Shown here in pieces: positions 10,188 to 17,420 of a stretch of DNA of 64,000 nt. The notes beneath the pieces were generated by a model, which did not search any database, was not told the DNA's origin, and was given only the letters and a program-made list of their open reading frames with translations. Each line of letters starts with the position of its first letter. The stretch's first letter is position 1. The DNA lies in NCBI RefSeq assembly GCF_021390335.1, contig NZ_JAJUXK010000002.1, positions 358,345 to 422,344 on the forward strand, read 5' to 3'. The translations under genes and the position numbers were made by a program. Source of the DNA: Dyadobacter sp. CY343. GTDB lineage: Bacteria; Bacteroidota; Bacteroidia; Cytophagales; Spirosomataceae.

Positions 10188-13100
10188 CTATCTTTTGGTT
10201 AAACTGGCGTCAGAATTAAGAATCGTGCTCGCTACTACACTATTTGCCGCAAGCAAAGCAGCATCCAGCGACGGATCCACTTTGTATTGTCCGGTACCCA
10301 GCCAGCCTGCGGTTTTCTTAGGGTTTTTGGTGAATTTCTCTCTTTCGGTTTTTTGTAAAGAAAGCAGCAGATCCACTTCCCTGACCGGCGGCTTCCTACC
10401 CGTCAGTTGCCGGTAAGCCAGCGTAATTGCCTGACGGTCATCAGGAATTTTCGACATTTTTTCTCCCATTACTTTCACTGCTTCCACAAATGTCGGGTCG
10501 TTTAATGTGACAAGTGCTTGCAGCGGCGTATTCGTTTTTTGTCTCCTGACCACACAAAAACTGCGGGTCGTGGCATCGAATGTCGACAAAGTCGGGTGCG
10601 GTACCGAACGTTTGACGATCACATACAAGCTTCTCCTGTACACCGCGTCGCCCGAATCGGGAACATAATTGCTGCTGTTGATCGACCAGAGGCCGTCGGG
10701 CTGGTAAGGTTTAATGCTTTTCCCGCCTATCTTTTTGTTTAATAAACCGCTTGCAACCAATGCATTATCGCGGATCATTTCAGCTGACATTCTGTTTGCC
10801 GGGCCCCTTGCCAGCATTCGGTTTTCCGGGTCGCGTTCCCGCGTTTCCCTAGTGGCTCGGGAATTTTGCCGGTAAGTTGCCGACATCACGATCAGCTTGT
10901 TCATTTTCTTCATATCCCAGCCCGATTCACGGAAGGTAACCGCCAGCCAGTCAAGCAGTTCCGGGTGCGTGGGCATTTCTCCCTGATTGCCGAAATCTTC
11001 CGTCGTTTTCACCAGTCCGGTACCGAAGAAGTTCTGCCAAAGGCGATTCACTTCCACGCGGGCAGTGAGCGGGTGGTCGGGCTGAGTGAGCCACCGGGCA
11101 AGACCCAGGCGGTTTTTAGGTAAATTTTTTGGAAAAGCTAATATGGAAGAAGGGGTAGCAGGATACACTTTCTCGCCCGGCGAATCATAATTTCCGCGGA
11201 GCAGAACGTGTGCCTGTTTCGGTTTCGGCATTTCCTGCATCACCATCAGCTCCTGGATCTTTTCGGTAGAGTCTGTCAGCTCGCTGCGTTTTTGCTGCAA
11301 TGAAAGCCGGGCGGCGGCGGTTTCTTTACTCGCGGCTGACAGGTAATAGGTCTTTAATATCTGCGTTTCCCGGCCGGTAAGTTCGGAAGGTTGTTTGCCG
11401 GCAATAGCCGCCCAGTTTGTTTTTTTAGCCAAAATCTGAACTTCAAATGGCGAGAGTTCCCGGTTATAGACCAATATATCATCCACCTGGCCGCCCGTAA
11501 GTCCAAATCCCCGCCACCACGCGCCGATCTGCAAGCCGGGCTGTACCTGTGATTTGAACAGAATTTCTTTCCGAAGCTGGTCCATCGTCGTTTCCATCGC
11601 CAGCTCCGCGCCATCCTGAAACAATCTGAAACCTTTCGCTTGTGAAGATCCGTCATAAGTGATCGTCAGCTGAATCCATTTGTCTCTCGGTACAGGTGAT
11701 GTCGCAATGCGCGTAATTGCATCGGCGGGAGCTGTGTGGGCCATATTCAATTCCAGCCGGTCGTTTCTTAAATACAAATGGTAACCCCGGAAGTTGTAAA
11801 GCCGCTCCGCCTGACTCTTGTGCAGAAGCACACCTTCCTTTAAGTTTTTGGGAATATTTACATGGATACCAATACTGAAAGGTTCTGATTTTTTAAAAAC
11901 ACCCGCCTGGTTTAGATCCAGAAAAACGTCACCATTCAGCTTCAATGCCTTTCCATTTTTAGTATCCGTAAATTCCGGATCGCCGCCTGCGCCGCCCGAT
12001 TCACGTTTCATTACGCCAATATCCTTCGGGTTAATTGCATTTTTAAGCGAACCATTTTCGAATGTAAACCGCGCCTGCAAGCCGTTTTGGGAGATTTCCT
12101 GTTTGGCCAAAACCTTGTATCCACCGGTTGTAAGCCACTTCTGGAATCCCGGCTCTGCATTTTGCTTTACTATATCGAGATTACTTTCTTCTGTTTTAAT
12201 CTGTTTCTTTATAAAAGCGAGCGTTTTTTCCTGGTCGCCGGTCGGCAGCAGCATAGTAGGCGTAGGCATTGCGTCGTCCCAGGAGATTTGCCCTGCTTCT
12301 TTTACATTGTTGAAAAAACTGAAAAGCTCGTAGTAATTTTTCTGCGAAATCGGGTCGTACTTGTGATCGTGGCATTTGGCGCAGCCTACTGAAAGTCCGA
12401 GAAACGCGTCGCCGAATGTATTGGTACGGTCGACCACGTATTCCGCCTGAAATTCCTCCTCGATGATCCCGCCCTCCATATTTTGCTGGTGGTTTCGGTT
12501 AAATGCGGTCGCTACCATCATATCTCGCGTAGGCTTCGGCATTAAGTCGCCCGCCAGCTGCCACGCGATAAACTGATCATAATGCATATTTTTGTTAAAT
12601 GCGCCGATTACCCAATCGCGGTAAGGCGACATATCCCGCAGCCGGTCGACCGTATAGCCATGAGAGTCGGCGAAGCGCGCGAGGTCGAGCCAGTCGACGG
12701 CCATTTTTTCACCATAATGCGGCGAGGCAAGCAGCCGGTCAACCTGTTTTTCGTACGCATTTGCGCTATTATCCTTTAAAAATGCGTCTGTTTCTTCGAG
12801 AGTAGGGGGCAGGCCGGTCAGATCGAGGGAAACGCGCCTGAGCAATAGTTCCTTTTCAGCCTGCGCCGCTGGTTGTAGCTTCTGGTCTTCCAGTTTTTTA
12901 AATACAAAATGGTCAATCGGATTAACGGCCAGGTTAGTGTGATGAATTTCAGGTACTTCTGCTTTTTCTGGTTTTACAAATGCCCAGTGCGGCTTGTACT
13001 CAGCACCTTCGTCGATCCACCGGATCAAAATGGCTTTTTCAGCCGCGGAAAGCGACAAATGAGATTCGGGGGTTGGCATTACATATTCCGGATCGGAAGA

Positions 13101-13412
13101 AATAATGCGGTGAAAAAACTCACTGTCAGCCAGATCGCCGGGAGAAATTGCCACACGGCCGGAATTTTTGGAAAGCTTGGCAAACGCAGATTCGCCCAGA
13201 TCCAGCCGGAGACCGCCTTTTTGTTTGGCTTTGTCGGGCCCGTGGCAGGCGAAACATTTATCGGAAAGAACCGGCTTTACATGCTGGTTATAGTCGAGCT
13301 TTTCAGGAAGTGCCTCCATCGCGACTTCCACATCATCAGGCAGTTGCGGCGAGCAGGCATAAAAAATACCTGAAATGGAGATGGCCAGAAAAATTTTTGC
13401 AGCTTTTTTCAT
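10188..13412 (-). CDS. PSD1 cytochrome-type lipoprotein (PSC + DUF1549 + LamG-like + DUF1553)
   Basis: This is a 1074-residue cell-envelope protein, first gene of a four-gene operon. The N-terminus is a lipoprotein signal with the lipobox ending at Cys20 (IFYAC). A planctomycete cytochrome c domain follows with a haem site CFACH near residue 53, then DUF1549 with a second CxxCH (GCAKCHDHKYDP). A concanavalin/LamG-like insertion lies at about 480-690, and the C-terminal DUF1553 domain contains VNRLWQNFFGTGLVKT and NTPLQALVTLNDPTFVEA. Such proteins are proposed to bind or oxidise polysaccharides using haem, but the reaction is unknown. The LamG-like insert would be a carbohydrate-binding module. 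The neighbours (DUF1501, esterase, GMC dehydrogenase) support a role in using a decorated glycan or similar substrate. The length is normal for the family. Confidence 0.9.
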   Translation of the reverse strand: MKKAAKIFLAISISGIFYACSPQLPDDVEVAMEALPEKLDYNQHVKPVLSDKCFACHGPDKAKQKGGLRLDLGESAFAKLSKNSGRVAISPGDLADSEFFHRIISSDPEYVMPTPESHLSLSAAEKAILIRWIDEGAEYKPHWAFVKPEKAEVPEIHHTNLAVNPIDHFVFKKLEDQKLQPAAQAEKELLLRRVSLDLTGLPPTLEETDAFLKDNSANAYEKQVDRLLASPHYGEKMAVDWLDLARFADSHGYTVDRLRDMSPYRDWVIGAFNKNMHYDQFIAWQLAGDLMPKPTRDMMVATAFNRNHQQNMEGGIIEEEFQAEYVVDRTNTFGDAFLGLSVGCAKCHDHKYDPISQKNYYELFSFFNNVKEAGQISWDDAMPTPTMLLPTGDQEKTLAFIKKQIKTEESNLDIVKQNAEPGFQKWLTTGGYKVLAKQEISQNGLQARFTFENGSLKNAINPKDIGVMKRESGGAGGDPEFTDTKNGKALKLNGDVFLDLNQAGVFKKSEPFSIGIHVNIPKNLKEGVLLHKSQAERLYNFRGYHLYLRNDRLELNMAHTAPADAITRIATSPVPRDKWIQLTITYDGSSQAKGFRLFQDGAELAMETTMDQLRKEILFKSQVQPGLQIGAWWRGFGLTGGQVDDILVYNRELSPFEVQILAKKTNWAAIAGKQPSELTGRETQILKTYYLSAASKETAAARLSLQQKRSELTDSTEKIQELMVMQEMPKPKQAHVLLRGNYDSPGEKVYPATPSSILAFPKNLPKNRLGLARWLTQPDHPLTARVEVNRLWQNFFGTGLVKTTEDFGNQGEMPTHPELLDWLAVTFRESGWDMKKMNKLIVMSATYRQNSRATRETRERDPENRMLARGPANRMSAEMIRDNALVASGLLNKKIGGKSIKPYQPDGLWSINSSNYVPDSGDAVYRRSLYVIVKRSVPHPTLSTFDATTRSFCVVRRQKTNTPLQALVTLNDPTFVEAVKVMGEKMSKIPDDRQAITLAYRQLTGRKPPVREVDLLLSLQKTEREKFTKNPKKTAGWLGTGQYKVDPSLDAALLAANSVVASTILNSDASLTKR

Positions 13413-13542
13413 CAGTGGGTAAAGGACTTCTACATATAAATATAATTTAAGATTCGCTTTAAATTGCCATATTCCTATTTTTACAGTGGCACATAATTAG
13501 CATACATTGCAATAAACGTCTTCAATTTAACCGATCTGTAAA

Positions 13543-14391
13543 ATGCGTTGGCAGGATTTACGAAGAAGCAGTAATGTAGAAGACCGCCGCGGCATGTCCG
13601 GTGGCGGCAAAGTTGCGATCGGCGGGATCGGGATGATCATCGTGCTCGCGATCGGACTTTTAACCGGGCAGGATCCCAGCGAAATCCTGGGTAACCTGCA
13701 AGGTACCGGGCAAAGTGAGCAGGTACAAAGCCGCCCGCCCGGCCCCCGTCCCGACGACCGGACAGCCGATTTCGTAACTGCGGTACTGGGCAGCACCGAG
13801 GATGTCTGGACGAATATCTATGCGGCGAACGACGCGCAATACGTGAAGCCTAAGTTGCAGATTTTTGAAGATGCGACCCAAAGCGGCTGCGGAGGCGCAT
13901 CGTCGGCAATGGGACCATTTTACTGTCCGGCCGATCAGAAGGTTTACATTGATCTTTCTTTTTGTGACCTGCTGCGCGACCGTTTTAAAGCGCCGGGCGA
14001 TTTTGCAGTGGCTTACGTAGTGGCGCACGAAGTTGGTCACCACGTACAGAATTTAATGGGAATTTCGGATCAGTTGCAGCAACAACGCGGCAGGATCAGT
14101 GAAACGGAGTACAACAAACTTTCGGTCAAGCTGGAATTGCAGGCAGATTTTCTGGCCGGTGTGTGGGCAAACCACGCGCAGGAAATGGCGAATATCCTCG
14201 AACCGGGCGATCTGGAATCGGCTTTAAAAGCAGCTAATGCGATCGGTGATGATAAGTTGCAGCAGGAATCGCAAGGGCGCGTAGTACCCGACGCATTTAC
14301 CCACGGTACTTCCGAGCAGCGGATGTATTGGTTCAAAAAAGGCTTCGAAACGGGCGATTTGAATCAGGGTAAGTTTGACGATATACAATAA
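13543..14391 (+). CDS. YpfJ/KPN_02809-family membrane-anchored zinc metallopeptidase
   Basis: This is a 282-residue putative neutral zinc metallopeptidase. The N-terminus is WQDLRRSSNVEDRRGMSGGG, then one transmembrane helix near residues 27-43 (VAIGGIGMIIVLAIGLL). The remainder is expected on the periplasmic side. The family motif CGGASSAMGPFYCPADQKVYID precedes the zinc-binding HEVGHH (His162, Glu163, His166), and a conserved LELQADFLAGVWA with the likely third ligand follows. Residues of about 55-80 are a Pro/Gly-rich linker. The family is widespread; substrates are not known. The gene is single, divergent from the PSD1 operon, and ends at a hairpin shared with the DUF4287 gene. Confidence 0.93.
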   Translation: MRWQDLRRSSNVEDRRGMSGGGKVAIGGIGMIIVLAIGLLTGQDPSEILGNLQGTGQSEQVQSRPPGPRPDDRTADFVTAVLGSTEDVWTNIYAANDAQYVKPKLQIFEDATQSGCGGASSAMGPFYCPADQKVYIDLSFCDLLRDRFKAPGDFAVAYVVAHEVGHHVQNLMGISDQLQQQRGRISETEYNKLSVKLELQADFLAGVWANHAQEMANILEPGDLESALKAANAIGDDKLQQESQGRVVPDAFTHGTSEQRMYWFKKGFETGDLNQGKFDDIQ

Positions 14392-14398
14392 TATTTGA

Positions 14399-14422
14399 GG
14401 GGAGGAATGGTTTTTCCTCCCC
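14399..14422. terminator. Hairpin between convergent genes
   Basis: A perfect 9-bp GC-rich stem (GGGGAGGAA with TTCCTCCCC) encloses a 6-nt loop. It begins 8 bp after the metallopeptidase stop and lies just before the DUF4287 stop on the other strand. No long T run follows on either strand, so it may work with Rho or only stabilise the 3' ends. Confidence 0.55.
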
Positions 14423-14428
14423 AAAATG

Positions 14429-14659
14429 CTAGTCGCTGTTCTCGTTTTTCAAACCTTTCAGCAGCGCATAAATCGCCATCGCATGACCCTGTCCCAGCTC
14501 GAAATCCTCTTTCAGCCATTTCGTTATTTCTCCTGCTTTAACTTCGGGTTTAAGCTCCCCACCGGCCGTAAAGCCCTTTTCTTCTGCTATTCTGCGAAAA
14601 TCTGCGGGCTCTTTACCTGTTTTTGATTTGATCGTTTTCAAATATCCCTGGAAAGACAT
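14429..14659 (-). CDS. DUF4287 small protein
   Basis: This is a 76-residue cytosolic protein that matches the DUF4287 family along its whole length: a start of SFQGYLKTIKSKTGKEPADF, a central FTAGGELKPEVKAGEITKWL, and an end of LGQGHAMAIYALLKG. The family is widespread and uncharacterised. Members occur alone or fused to DUF5655, and the all-helical pattern suggests a small DNA- or protein-binding fold. It stands alone between the metallopeptidase (convergent) and a response regulator (divergent). Confidence 0.85.
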   Translation of the reverse strand: MSFQGYLKTIKSKTGKEPADFRRIAEEKGFTAGGELKPEVKAGEITKWLKEDFELGQGHAMAIYALLKGLKNENSD

Positions 14660-14696
14660 ATTCAGTTAGTTTTAGGTGATAGTTTCGCGATATTAG

Positions 14697-14704
14697 TAAT
14701 TTTG
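14697..14704 (+). promoter_or_regulatory. Candidate Bacteroidota -7 box for the response regulator at 14728
   Basis: TAATTTTG fits TAnnTTTG and lies 23 bp before the start codon. A clear TTG -33 element is missing (only TTTC near 14683), so the call is tentative. Confidence 0.4.
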
Positions 14705-14727
14705 TTAAAGATTTGTAATCTGTACCG

Positions 14728-15108
14728 ATGCCTTATCAAAACATACTTCTCATTGACGACGATGAGGATGATCAGGAAATATTTTTGAGCGCGTTGGAAA
14801 ACGTATCTAATTCAGTCAATTGCATAACGATAAGTAATGCAGTCACCGCACTGGAAAAGCTTTCCCGGCGTGAGCTGGAAACCGACCTTATTTTCCTGGA
14901 TTTGAACATGCCTTTGATGAACGGGCAGGAGTTTCTTATTGAGCTCAAAAACAGGCAGGAAGTGCGCGATATACCTGTAATCATACTTTCTACTTCATCC
15001 AATGTAAGTACCGTCCAGCAAAGCAAGCAGCTCGGCGCCGCCGATTTTATCAAAAAACCGGACAGTTTCGACGAGCTCGTCCATATTCTTAAATCGGTGC
15101 TGATCTAG
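14728..15108 (+). CDS. Single-domain response regulator (REC)
   Basis: A 126-residue receiver domain with no output domain. The acidic pocket is near the N-terminus (LLIDDDEDDQE), the phosphorylated Asp is in LIFLDLNMPLMNG (about residue 60), the conserved Thr/Ser is in VIILSTSS, and the Lys is in FIKKPDS (about 110). Such proteins relay phosphate or act by protein contact, often with hybrid kinases. The DDDEDDQ start is typical of the Bacteroidota 'Rcp1-like' REC group. It is convergent with the DeoR gene (22 bp). A histidine kinase on the other strand (15952-17337) is the nearest possible partner. Confidence 0.93.
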   Translation: MPYQNILLIDDDEDDQEIFLSALENVSNSVNCITISNAVTALEKLSRRELETDLIFLDLNMPLMNGQEFLIELKNRQEVRDIPVIILSTSSNVSTVQQSKQLGAADFIKKPDSFDELVHILKSVLI

Positions 15109-15130
15109 CCTTTAATATTACCTCTGATAT

Positions 15131-15910
15131 TCAATTCGGCACCTGAACGGACACTACCTCCCCAATTCCTTTTTCTTTCAAAGACATCGCAGTACTTTCT
15201 TCCAGCCTGTTATCTGTAATCAGAAATGAAATATCAGTGAGTGCTGCAAATTTGATGTAGCTGTCACGGCCGATCTTCGACGAATCGCATAGGAGGTACA
15301 CGTGTTCGCAATTTTGTATAAATGCGGATGTAATGGAAGATTCGGTCTCACTGTGTGCGCTCAGGCCGTTTTCCTGGGAGATACCATCCACGCCAATGAA
15401 TGCTTTTGCAGCGTGATAGCTGTTTACATGCTCCACTGCCTTTGCACCGTGCACCGCTTTTCGCGAACTGTCCAGCTCACCGCCGATCAGATTGATAGTG
15501 ACAGTAGGGGTGTCGATCAGCTCTGCTACGATTGGCAGTGAGTTGGTGATCACGCGGATATTGTTCTTTTTCTTCAAATGCGGGCACATTTGAAAAACGG
15601 TGCTGCCGCAATCCATAAAGATGGTATCCCCATCCTGCACATAGGATGCTGCCGCCTCGCCGATTTTCTCCTTTTGAATACTGCCGGCTGCTTTCTTTCC
15701 GGTGAAGCTGGTCACGACAGCGCTTTCCGGTCTCATTGCGCCGCCGTGCGTCCTGATCAGTAACCCTTCCTGTGTGATCTCGTGTAAATCGCGCCGGATC
15801 GTGGCAGGGGAGGCGGCAAGCTGGTCTGCAAGCTGGAATACAGATAAGCTGCCGGCTTCAAAAACAGCGGCGACGATCTTCTTCTTTCTTTCCTGAAAAG
15901 TCATTTTCAA
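15131..15910 (-). CDS. DeoR/GlpR-family transcriptional regulator
   Basis: This is a 259-residue repressor-type protein. Residues 1-60 are the DeoR winged helix-turn-helix (ERKKKIVAAVFEAG... SPATIRRDLHEI ... RTHGGAM). Residues from about 75 form the DeoRC sugar-phosphate sensor domain (GDTIFMDCGSTVFQM, VITNSLPIVAEL, NLIGGELDSS, FIGVDGIS...). Members usually respond to phosphorylated sugars and control sugar catabolism genes. No sugar operon is adjacent, so the target may be itself or distant. A TTTGAT palindrome in its own upstream region is a candidate operator. Its start overlaps no other gene. Confidence 0.92.
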   Translation of the reverse strand: MKMTFQERKKKIVAAVFEAGSLSVFQLADQLAASPATIRRDLHEITQEGLLIRTHGGAMRPESAVVTSFTGKKAAGSIQKEKIGEAAASYVQDGDTIFMDCGSTVFQMCPHLKKKNNIRVITNSLPIVAELIDTPTVTINLIGGELDSSRKAVHGAKAVEHVNSYHAAKAFIGVDGISQENGLSAHSETESSITSAFIQNCEHVYLLCDSSKIGRDSYIKFAALTDISFLITDNRLEESTAMSLKEKGIGEVVSVQVPN

Positions 15911-15916
15911 TCAATA

Positions 15917-15936
15917 TTTGATCAAAAATAATCAAA
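15917..15936. promoter_or_regulatory. Candidate DeoR autoregulatory operator
   Basis: A perfect 10-bp palindrome TTTGATCAAA (15917-15926) is followed by a further inverted half-site ATCAAA at 15931-15936. It sits 6-25 bp upstream of the DeoR gene start. The position fits repression of its own promoter; a -7-like box (CAAAAATA read on the minus strand, 15923-15930) overlaps it. The assignment is inferred from position and symmetry. Confidence 0.45.
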
Positions 15937-15951
15937 TGTGCGAAAGTGAGG

Positions 15952-17337
15952 TTATGCGCGAAGTTGAATATCGCTGGTCAGGCCGGGCGCAATTGTATCG
16001 GCAGCATTGGAGGTGGGAATGCTGATATAAAAGCAGGTACCATTGCCCGGCTCGCTTTCGAACCATATACGGCCGTTTTGTGCCTTTACAAATTCAATGC
16101 AAAGCAGCAGCCCCAGCCCAACTCCTTTCTCGTTTTTGGTACCATAAGTAGATTCGACGTTGAGCGAAAATATGCTTTCACTTTTTTCCGCCGACATTCC
16201 GATTCCATCATCCTGAACACTGATCACGCATTGGTTATGCTCTGATTTAGCCCTCACCATGATCCTGCCGCCACTTTTTGTAAACTTAATCGCATTGCCG
16301 ATGATATTCCGGACCACGATCTGCATCATATCCCCATCCGCGAAAACAGACATGGAGGGGCTGAGCTGGTAGTCGAGCGTGATCCCTTTGCGGAAAGCAA
16401 TATCCGCTTCCAGTTCAAGCGTGGATTGTAGTAACTTGCTCAGATTCAGCATTTCTGGTCTCGCAGAAACACCATATAGCTGTGATTTGGACCAGTCCAG
16501 TAACTTGCTGAGCATTGCCAGCGTATTCTTGGTCGCATTCAGCAGGTCGTTCTCAATGTCGAGTTTCTGCTGCTCTTCCAGATCGTGTTGCGTGAGCAGT
16601 TCCAGGAAATTCTGAATGCTGCCCAGTGGCGAACGGAGGTCGTGGGCTACGATGGACATCAGTTTATTTTTCTCGGCATTAATGCCTTCCAGCTCCCGGT
16701 TCTTTTCGATGATCTGCTCATTCTGCTTCTCAATCGCCTCCGACTTTTCCGCCGTGATCAGTTTTTCGTTTTCATAGCTCCGCCGGATGTAGTAGGTACA
16801 AAAAAAAGTGATCGCGGCCACAACCAGGTAAGAAGACAAATGGTCGATGAACTTGCTGAACCGATCGTCATAAGTATTCGGGAAAGTTTCCGGAGACAGG
16901 TATTCAGCTATGCCCAGAATCAGGAACATACCGACATTGACCGGGATCCAGAATTTGTATTCATTAGTTGGACTAATAACAATACTCAGCAGCAGGAAGA
17001 GCAGGAAATACAGGTCGGTAGGCCCGCTGATCCCGGAGTTCATGAAGTAATTGAATGTAAAAAGAAGCAGCCCGGAAATGTTTACAATGGGAATGCTGAT
17101 TTCGGGCCGGTTCTTGAATCTGGAAATATAGTAAACCGCGCAGGCTACCACCAAGCCGAAAAAGCTTGCTAGCGCAATGTTGGGAAGTCCGATTATATAG
17201 TTAAAAGGGACATTATAGCTGAGCGCGAATATGGAGATCAGACATACCGAATGAAATATACGCGCATGGAGAGGGAACTTGGAAGGATCCCCGGAAAGCC
17301 TGGCCCAAAGTTGATAAAAATATTGCTGAGGAAGCAA
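15952..17337 (-). CDS. Membrane sensor histidine kinase
   Basis: A 461-residue sensor kinase. Residues of about 25-195 hold around six hydrophobic helices with very short loops, so the sensing part is the membrane itself rather than a periplasmic domain. A coiled-coil-like linker rich in Glu and Lys (about 200-225) leads to the HisKA box with VAHDLRSPLGSIQNFLELL (His near 237). The ATPase domain carries the N-box (RNIIGNAIKFT), G1 (DDGIGM) and G2 (GVGLGLLL). No receiver is fused. The nearest receiver is the one at 14728-15108. A CAAATATA box at 17360-17367 is a possible minus-strand -7 element. The signal is unknown. Confidence 0.92.
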   Translation of the reverse strand: MLPQQYFYQLWARLSGDPSKFPLHARIFHSVCLISIFALSYNVPFNYIIGLPNIALASFFGLVVACAVYYISRFKNRPEISIPIVNISGLLLFTFNYFMNSGISGPTDLYFLLFLLLSIVISPTNEYKFWIPVNVGMFLILGIAEYLSPETFPNTYDDRFSKFIDHLSSYLVVAAITFFCTYYIRRSYENEKLITAEKSEAIEKQNEQIIEKNRELEGINAEKNKLMSIVAHDLRSPLGSIQNFLELLTQHDLEEQQKLDIENDLLNATKNTLAMLSKLLDWSKSQLYGVSARPEMLNLSKLLQSTLELEADIAFRKGITLDYQLSPSMSVFADGDMMQIVVRNIIGNAIKFTKSGGRIMVRAKSEHNQCVISVQDDGIGMSAEKSESIFSLNVESTYGTKNEKGVGLGLLLCIEFVKAQNGRIWFESEPGNGTCFYISIPTSNAADTIAPGLTSDIQLRA

Positions 17338-17420
17338 AACGGGAATCTTTTCGTTCTCACAAATATAGGTGCGCGTACGATCAAAACGAAGTAGAATTAG
17401 TATTAATAACGCACCGACTT

